A stretch of 10,881 bases of DNA from NCBI GenBank assembly GCA_019745755.1, contig JAIESS010000151.1:1-10881 (forward strand), in the 5' to 3' direction. Origin of the DNA: Alphaproteobacteria bacterium. Its GTDB lineage: Bacteria > Pseudomonadota > Alphaproteobacteria > Paracaedibacterales > JAKBAR01. Positions 7,086 to 10,881 of the stretch are shown here, in pieces (the stretch's first letter is position 1; every line of letters starts with the position of its first letter). The position numbers were made by a program, and so were the translations under genes. The notes beneath the pieces were generated by a model, which was given only the letters and a program-made list of their open reading frames with translations, was not told where the DNA came from and made no database searches.

Positions 7086-7541
7086 TTACGGGGTGCTTAT
7101 ATGATTGGTTTGAAGGCCAAATTGTTTTTTTATATGGATGAGATTGAGACAGGAGTAAAGCGTTCGCTCCGCAATAGTCGCGGCGTCGATGCCCCCTTCT
7201 CTTGACTCAAAACAAGTGTGATGAGAAAGAGCAAGGCCGTAATAGCATGCCATATCTTGAAGGGAGCGAAGAACTTCTTCGTAGACAACAGACTCAAAGG
7301 ACTCCGTAATAGGCACAAAACCAAGCACCATATAACCGTCAGGCTTACGCATATGCCTGTCACTCGTGGAGCGAAATGTCTCAACAGCAAAACGAAGAGC
7401 AATAGGCGCTTCCAGTAAATGACTCACGGAAAGCTTTGTATAATGCACACCTTGTGCATCAAGTAACGCTACAGCAGATTGGACGAGGCTATTGTATCGC
7501 TCGTTGCCGTCCTTAATATCGATCAGTAAAACGCTTTTCAT
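7086..7541 (-). CDS. diverged 6,7-dimethyl-8-ribityllumazine synthase (RibH-like), possibly inactive
   Basis: The length (151), position directly before nusB and secondary-structure pattern fit lumazine synthase, the penultimate riboflavin enzyme. Matches are the N-terminal strand SVLLIDIK (3-10), SHLLEAPIALRFAVE (40-54) aligned to the family VPGALEIPxA motif, DGYMVLGFV (68-76) aligned to DGxVALGCVI, and GGIDAATIAERTL (116-128) near the C-terminal GxEAA helix. Key residues are missing: where the family has G-x-T-x-H, with the catalytic histidine (His88 in Bacillus subtilis), this protein reads TESFE (79-83). The aromatic residue that stacks on the substrate near the first strand is also absent. 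It may be a pseudo-enzyme, a structural paralogue or a relaxed copy. Translation should be efficient: AGGAG lies at 7551-7547, just before the ATG. I withhold the gene symbol because activity is doubtful. Confidence 0.68.
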   Translation of the reverse strand: MKSVLLIDIKDGNERYNSLVQSAVALLDAQGVHYTKLSVSHLLEAPIALRFAVETFRSTSDRHMRKPDGYMVLGFVPITESFESVVYEEVLRSLQDMACYYGLALSHHTCFESREGGIDAATIAERTLYSCLNLIHIKKQFGLQTNHISTP

Positions 7542-7620
7542 AACAGCTCCTTTTCCATTTTACTATGACACAGATTAGGAGAGTCGCGCCATGGGATTTT
7601 TAAAGTGGGTGCAAGATGCA

Positions 7621-7655
7621 GAAAAGAGAGAGATGATGTTCAGATCCCTCTTTTC
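7621..7655 (-). terminator. hairpin between the LRR gene and the RibH-like gene, possible terminator
   Basis: GAAAAGAG (7621-7628) and CTCTTTTC (7648-7655) form a perfect 8-base inverted repeat with a 19-base loop, between the stop of the LRR gene and the start of the RibH-like gene. On the minus strand the right arm ends in UUUUC, so it could act as a weak factor-independent terminator. No longer T-run follows. Confidence 0.35.
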
Positions 7656-7658
7656 ATT

Positions 7659-7670
7659 CATCACGTGATG
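7659..7670. repeat. 12-base perfect palindrome
   Basis: CATCACGTGATG is a perfect palindrome three bases beyond the stop codon of the LRR gene and next to the 7621-7655 hairpin. It could be part of a termination structure or a protein-binding site for the ribH-nusB promoter region. A site this short can also arise by chance. Confidence 0.3.
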
Positions 7671-7672
7671 TT

Positions 7673-8302
7673 CTATCCAATGAGCTTACCTTTTTCATAC
7701 ACGCTGGGGTCAAATATGATCTGAAGATCTGGCATATCCATTTGAAGAGAATCGACCATTTCCTTTGTTATCCCAGGACATCCCCAAATATTAATATATT
7801 TCAGGTTTGTGAATTTTCTCAAAGGCGTTAGATCCTTTATACCAGGACAACCAAGAAGATGAAGGTTCTGCAAATAATTATTTCCCCCTTCCTCTCGAGC
7901 GTCACTCACAGGTCCTTGATACCCCAACTGTCCAAGGTCCGTAATACCTGCACAATCCTCAAACACAATTTGAGTTAGATTAGATAACGTTGCAAGAGAT
8001 GGTAAGTGTTGGAGTGCTGGACAACTGATAACACTGAAAAAAGAGAGGTGTTGGAGATTTAAAAGAGGACTTAGATCACGCAACTCTGGATTATTATTAA
8101 TAGTCAGCTGCGTAAGATTAATCACATATTTGAGGGCATCGATACTACTGATCTGTGGACAGTTAGAAATACTGAGTCTACTAAGATTAATGAGGGGCTT
8201 AAGGGGATCGAGTGTTATAACCCCTGTACAATCACTAATGTTAAGTTCTTGAAGACTGATTACATGCGAGAGAGGTTTTAGATCACTGATCCTTTGTACC
8301 AG
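7673..8302 (-). pseudogene. leucine-rich-repeat C-terminal part of the F-box/LRR gene, separated by a frameshift
   Basis: The frame is open from 8302 to the TAG at 7673-7675 and continues, shifted by one base, the repeat array of the gene starting at 9026. It reads as successive LRR units of about 23 residues with the consensus NLxxLxIxxCPxIxDLxPL, for example SLQELNISDCTGVITLDPL, NLSRLSISNCPQISSIDAL, NLTQLTINNNPELRDLSPL, LQNLHLLGCPGIKDLTPL and NLKYINIWGCPGITKEM. The recurring cysteine recalls the cysteine-containing LRRs of eukaryotic FBXL proteins. No ATG opens this frame; a GTG at 8125 could only start mid-array, leaving a 150-residue fragment without a signal peptide. I read it as the 3' part of one broken gene. 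A sequencing error, or ribosomal frameshifting, would restore a protein of about 450 residues. Confidence 0.75.
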
Positions 8303-9026
8303 TTAGATTAAGGATTTGAAGATTGTGTGTTTTTACAAGAGGATTCATATCGCTCACCTGTGAACTGTCAATCCAGAGTATTTGTACATCAGGGAATCTT
8401 TCAATGACACGTTGTAAAAGATTGTCCGTCACATTATCACCGAAGGGGCTGATTTTATCTTCCCAACCTTTTCCCAAATCAATTACTCCATTATTCATAT
8501 GAACATGTTCGAGTAACTTCAGGTCTTGAAAATCAGGGTCTCTTTTAGATGATGCATTCCATTTTGTACCAATCTGAGGGCCTGTAGTAAGTGTTTGTGG
8601 ATGAGCCTGAACAAGGATTTTAGAAAGAACCTCTTCTGGCAATTGCTCCGTAGGGTCAGTGCTTGCCTTGCCACTCTTCTCAAATACATCCACCCAATAA
8701 TCTAACCCCAAATCTTTTGCTATTTCGATAATACGTTCTTTAATAGCCTGTGGAATTTCTTGTGTCCCATACATTATCTTGAGATCTTGGAATGCTTTCT
8801 CCAAATCATCACGATCTTGACCAAACAGAATCCTTTTATCCAATGATGGGTCGTGAATAAAATTCAGCTGACCTTTTACTCTATTTTCGATCCACTCCAC
8901 AAGAGACTGGGGAGTGTGAGCGTGGGCACCCTCGTGGTACTTTGGGGTAACATTATCCATGCTCATCACAGGCCCTATCCCCATTGCAAGGAGAAGAGTC
9001 AGGATCATTTTTGCTAGTTTTTTCAT
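8283..9026 (-). CDS. exported F-box/LRR protein, N-terminal part (frame ends at an apparent one-base insertion)
   Basis: A 247-residue product. Residues 1-22 form a clear signal peptide (Lys-rich start, then ILTLLLAMGIGPV, cleavage near VMS-MD). Residues 129-166 match the F-box pattern: LPEEVLSKIL, then a second helix ending TKWNASSKRDPDF, where eukaryotic F-boxes have VCKRWxxLxxDPxL. LRR units begin after residue 200 (RFPDVQILWIDSSQVSDMNPL, then NLQILNLTGTK), and the frame stops at TGA 8283-8285 in the middle of a repeat. F-boxes recruit SKP1 of the host ubiquitin ligase SCF, while LRRs bind substrates; bacteria carrying both are mainly intracellular pathogens or symbionts. An effector role is inferred; export past the periplasm is not shown. 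The leader before the ATG carries a hexanucleotide repeat. The ribosome-binding site is weak. Confidence 0.8.
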   Translation of the reverse strand: MKKLAKMILTLLLAMGIGPVMSMDNVTPKYHEGAHAHTPQSLVEWIENRVKGQLNFIHDPSLDKRILFGQDRDDLEKAFQDLKIMYGTQEIPQAIKERIIEIAKDLGLDYWVDVFEKSGKASTDPTEQLPEEVLSKILVQAHPQTLTTGPQIGTKWNASSKRDPDFQDLKLLEHVHMNNGVIDLGKGWEDKISPFGDNVTDNLLQRVIERFPDVQILWIDSSQVSDMNPLVKTHNLQILNLTGTKDQ

Positions 9027-9044
9027 AAGATATCTTCAATCTTC

Positions 9045-9085
9045 ATGACTATGACTATGACTATGACTATGACTATAACTATGAC
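9045..9085. repeat. hexanucleotide tandem repeat (ATGACT)n upstream of the F-box/LRR gene
   Basis: There are five perfect copies of ATGACT (9045-9074), one copy with a single change (ATAACT, 9075-9080) and a partial copy (ATGAC), about 6.8 units in all. It sits 19 bases before the F-box/LRR start codon (on the minus strand it reads AGTCAT), within the 103-base gap to the formyltransferase-like gene. Each minus-strand unit contains CATAGT, which partly resembles a -10 box, and the variant unit gives TATAGT. Slippage here would change promoter or leader spacing by six bases per unit. Confidence 0.93.
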
Positions 9086-9129
9086 AAATAATTTCTTAAT
9101 ATCTTGTAAATATTTTCAATTTTTTCTTA

Positions 9130-9816
9130 CTAAGAACGCTCCCCATCATATTTAAAACGATGGCCATGCAAATGAACCACAAGGTTACTACTCTCTACCC
9201 CCTCTTGAAAAGCGTGAAAAACTTTATCAAATGTATTTTTTGAGACATGAGGATCAAGGGTGCATAGAGCGATACGCCTGGCTTTTGTACACATATCGTT
9301 CCCCCATGTTTCATGAATAGGCGGAGGAAGAATGTTCTCCTCAAAAATAAAGCAAAATATAGCATCCATCATCTCAAACACCTCAACAATAGCCTTTTCA
9401 AGGAAGTGCATGGAATGGCGACACTCCTCCACAGAAAAACGACGCACCATAACAATGGGGCCATTATCCACGCGCTCCGTCATGATATGACATGTGGCGC
9501 CGTAGGTTAGGGCACCGTCGTAAGCTGCAAAATAATGGGGATCAAGGCCCGGATACTCAGGGGGCGCTGGATGAAAATTATAAGCCACTATAAATTTCTT
9601 CAGTTGGTCTTTTTTTACAATAATCCCCGTACCAAAAGAAATTAAAACAGACGTTGCCCCCGTCTCCCTTGTGACAACGTCATCAAATTCCTCCGCTGTG
9701 AAAACAAAATTGTAACGACATCCATCACAATACTTATCCAAAAAACTATAAATAATCCCCTTAAACACAGGGAGCGTTAGGATAACAATATGATCAATCA
9801 TGGGGCACACAATCAT
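9130..9816 (-). CDS. formyltransferase-family protein (single catalytic domain)
   Basis: A 228-residue cytoplasmic protein with the fold of 10-formyltetrahydrofolate-dependent transferases (the Formyl_trans_N family: Fmt, PurN, sugar N-formyltransferases). The catalytic triad is visible: N80 and H82 in YNFHPAPPEYPGLDP (79-93) and D117 in TERVDNGPIVM (113-123), with YGATCH (105-110) between them. The usual hydrophobic strand SVLISFGTGIIV (56-67) precedes these. It lacks the C-terminal tRNA-binding domain of Fmt, so it is not the housekeeping methionyl-tRNA formyltransferase. The HPAPPEYPG form occurs in small formyltransferases of unknown substrate. Two starts are possible: ATG at 9814-9816, or ATG five codons later giving MIDHIVILTLP, which is closer to a typical family N-terminus. 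Neither has a strong ribosome-binding site. It shares direction with the F-box/LRR gene and is divergent from the kinase-like gene. Confidence 0.84.
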   Translation of the reverse strand: MIVCPMIDHIVILTLPVFKGIIYSFLDKYCDGCRYNFVFTAEEFDDVVTRETGATSVLISFGTGIIVKKDQLKKFIVAYNFHPAPPEYPGLDPHYFAAYDGALTYGATCHIMTERVDNGPIVMVRRFSVEECRHSMHFLEKAIVEVFEMMDAIFCFIFEENILPPPIHETWGNDMCTKARRIALCTLDPHVSKNTFDKVFHAFQEGVESSNLVVHLHGHRFKYDGERS

Positions 9817-9840
9817 AAGGGTTTATATCTAACTATGACG

Positions 9841-9875
9841 TGAATAAGGAAAGAAGGATAGAGTTAGCTTATTCA
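9841..9875. promoter_or_regulatory. 8-base inverted repeat in the divergent intergenic region
   Basis: TGAATAAG (9841-9848) and CTTATTCA (9868-9875) are perfect inverted arms separated by 19 bases, in the 146-base gap between the divergent formyltransferase-like and kinase-like genes. The spacing suits either a regulator site on DNA or a weak RNA hairpin. A TATAAG box at 9949-9954 might be a -10 for the plus-strand gene, giving a near-leaderless GTG start. No clear -35 is visible. Confidence 0.28.
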
Positions 9876-9962
9876 TATAAAATGCTCAGCCGCCATTTAC
9901 GATTTCTTAACAGTTTTCGCCGACAATTTTTTTAGAGAATTAAGAAACTATAAGTCAAAATA

Positions 9963-10881
9963 GTGCAGATCTTTTTAACACTCTTTTTTGTGTTTGGACT
10001 TTTTTCCGACGGACTGAGCTGGGGAGCCGATGTTTTGAGTCTCGCTCCCAAAACGAATGAGTGGGTTGAGGATTACGACAGCATTGTGCTGAAAGAACTC
10101 CAACGTCAAGGACTAATAAAAGGCACAATCCTTAAGAAAAAAGCTATTGTTCCCAGAAACTCGACCCAGGCAAGCAGGCTTCTTTTTATAAAAACAAGAC
10201 TTCTTAATGGTGAGGATATCTCCTACGTTGTTAAGGAAAATATAGCTTTCGAAGATTCCTATGAGGAGGAAAAAAAGCTTATTGAGGATAAAACCATTTC
10301 CAGCTATCAAAAGGTGATTAATAATTACTCAAAAACTCACGGTGTAAAACTTCCTGAGCTCATCAGTTATCATTCTGCAACAAAAGTTCAAGTCAAAGGC
10401 CATACCATTAGACTCACCATCATGTCAAAGGCGAGGGGTGATACACTTGCAGATATAGAAGACGCTCTCAAAATTATAGACACTGAGAACACACCTCCCT
10501 TCACGGAGGAGCAAGCCATCACCATGGGTACCGCAATAGGAAAACAGATGGGTCACCTCACTCGAGCATTTTTTGAAAGAAATAGATCTATTCTTTTCCA
10601 TAATGATACAGGGCCGCAAAATTTTATGTATGATCCTAAGAAAAAACAGATGTACTGGATTGATTTAGGGGGAATCGATACAACGCAATATGCAACAAAT
10701 AATCCTTTGTCCTACCTAGCGTTTGAGGGCGGTATGATTCAGACTATTTGGAAAAGTTTTTTTCTTGTGCCCCCTTCATCATCCACACAAGATTTTGATA
10801 ATCTTTGGAAGATCGATAAAGCTCATAATATGAGTTTAAAAAACCTAGTAACTTCGGAGGGCATTAACGTTCTTAAAAAAT
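9963..10881 (+). CDS. exported protein with kinase/aminoglycoside-phosphotransferase-like catalytic motifs, 3' end cut by window edge
   Basis: The frame is open for 306 codons to the right edge. A signal peptide is predicted: FLTLFFVFGLFSDGLSWGA (4-22), with cleavage after A22. The rest shows the ordered landmarks of the kinase/APH fold: K91 in ISYVVKENIAF as the possible ATP-binding lysine, an acidic helix EEEKKL (101-106) as the matching C-helix glutamate, a hinge-like IMSKARGDTLADI (153-165), the catalytic loop HNDTGPQNF (213-221) matching HxDxxxxN with D215 and N220, and IDLGG (233-237) at the metal-binding DFG position. The combination suggests a secreted phosphotransferase acting outside the bacterial cytoplasm, hence a candidate host-directed effector (inference). 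GTG at 9963-9965 is the likely start, since an in-frame TAA lies at 9951-9953 and no ATG precedes the signal; another GTG lies at 9990. No strong ribosome-binding site is seen. Confidence 0.76.
   Translation, partial: MQIFLTLFFVFGLFSDGLSWGADVLSLAPKTNEWVEDYDSIVLKELQRQGLIKGTILKKKAIVPRNSTQASRLLFIKTRLLNGEDISYVVKENIAFEDSYEEEKKLIEDKTISSYQKVINNYSKTHGVKLPELISYHSATKVQVKGHTIRLTIMSKARGDTLADIEDALKIIDTENTPPFTEEQAITMGTAIGKQMGHLTRAFFERNRSILFHNDTGPQNFMYDPKKKQMYWIDLGGIDTTQYATNNPLSYLAFEGGMIQTIWKSFFLVPPSSSTQDFDNLWKIDKAHNMSLKNLVTSEGINVLKK

Noticed and set aside
8283..8297. Programmed ribosomal frameshift joining the F-box and LRR frames
   Set aside because: The junction would need a +1 shift at AAG-G with no slippery heptamer, rare-codon pause or in-place stop that I recognise. 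A one-base insertion is simpler, though not excluded by sequence alone.
9045..9085. CRISPR-like array
   Set aside because: The units are contiguous hexamers without spacers; this is a simple tandem repeat.
10113..10619. Minus-strand frames of about 64 codons under the right-hand gene
   Set aside because: They are antisense to the continuous plus-strand frame that carries the signal peptide and kinase-like motifs.

Overview
The window looks like a chromosomal piece of an alphaproteobacterium, probably one living inside eukaryotic cells (Holosporales or Rickettsiales-like; inferred, not proven). The evidence is the arrangement of tsaD divergent from hemC with an EVE-domain gene nearby, an alphaproteobacterial type of secreted FliL-like protein, a moderately AT-rich composition, and a right-hand end carrying exported proteins with eukaryote-like folds (F-box plus leucine-rich repeats, and a kinase/phosphotransferase fold).

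Layout. (1) 1-525, minus: the N-terminal 175 codons of tsaD, running off the left edge. (2) 689-2112, plus: a rhodanese-domain lipoprotein overlapping hemC by ATGA. (3) 2217-5850, plus: three genes joined by ATGA overlaps, namely an EVE-domain protein, an O-antigen ligase/polymerase-type membrane protein and a FlaA1/WbpM/CapD-type membrane protein whose nucleotide-binding and catalytic motifs are eroded. (4) 5856-6362, minus: a small exported Gly/His-rich protein with a FliL-like domain. (5) 6617-7541, minus: a diverged lumazine synthase (RibH-like) followed 7 bases later by nusB. The 254-base gap after nusB can fold into a long-range helix and may hold a structured RNA. (6) 7673-9026, minus: one F-box/LRR gene with a signal peptide, split by what looks like a single inserted base near 8291-8292. 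A hexanucleotide tandem repeat lies just upstream of its start. (7) 9130-9816, minus: a single-domain formyltransferase-like protein. (8) 9963-10881, plus: an exported protein with kinase/phosphotransferase catalytic motifs, running off the right edge.

The left two thirds is housekeeping and cell-surface metabolism: tRNA t6A modification, tetrapyrrole synthesis, surface polysaccharide, riboflavin, and transcription antitermination. The right third (about 7.6-10.9 kb) looks accessory. It has two candidate host-directed secreted proteins, a short tandem repeat at a promoter, and a gene disrupted by an indel. The most interesting points are the frameshifted F-box/LRR gene with its upstream repeat, the exported kinase-like protein, and two homologues of known enzymes (RibH, FlaA1/WbpM) that have lost key residues.
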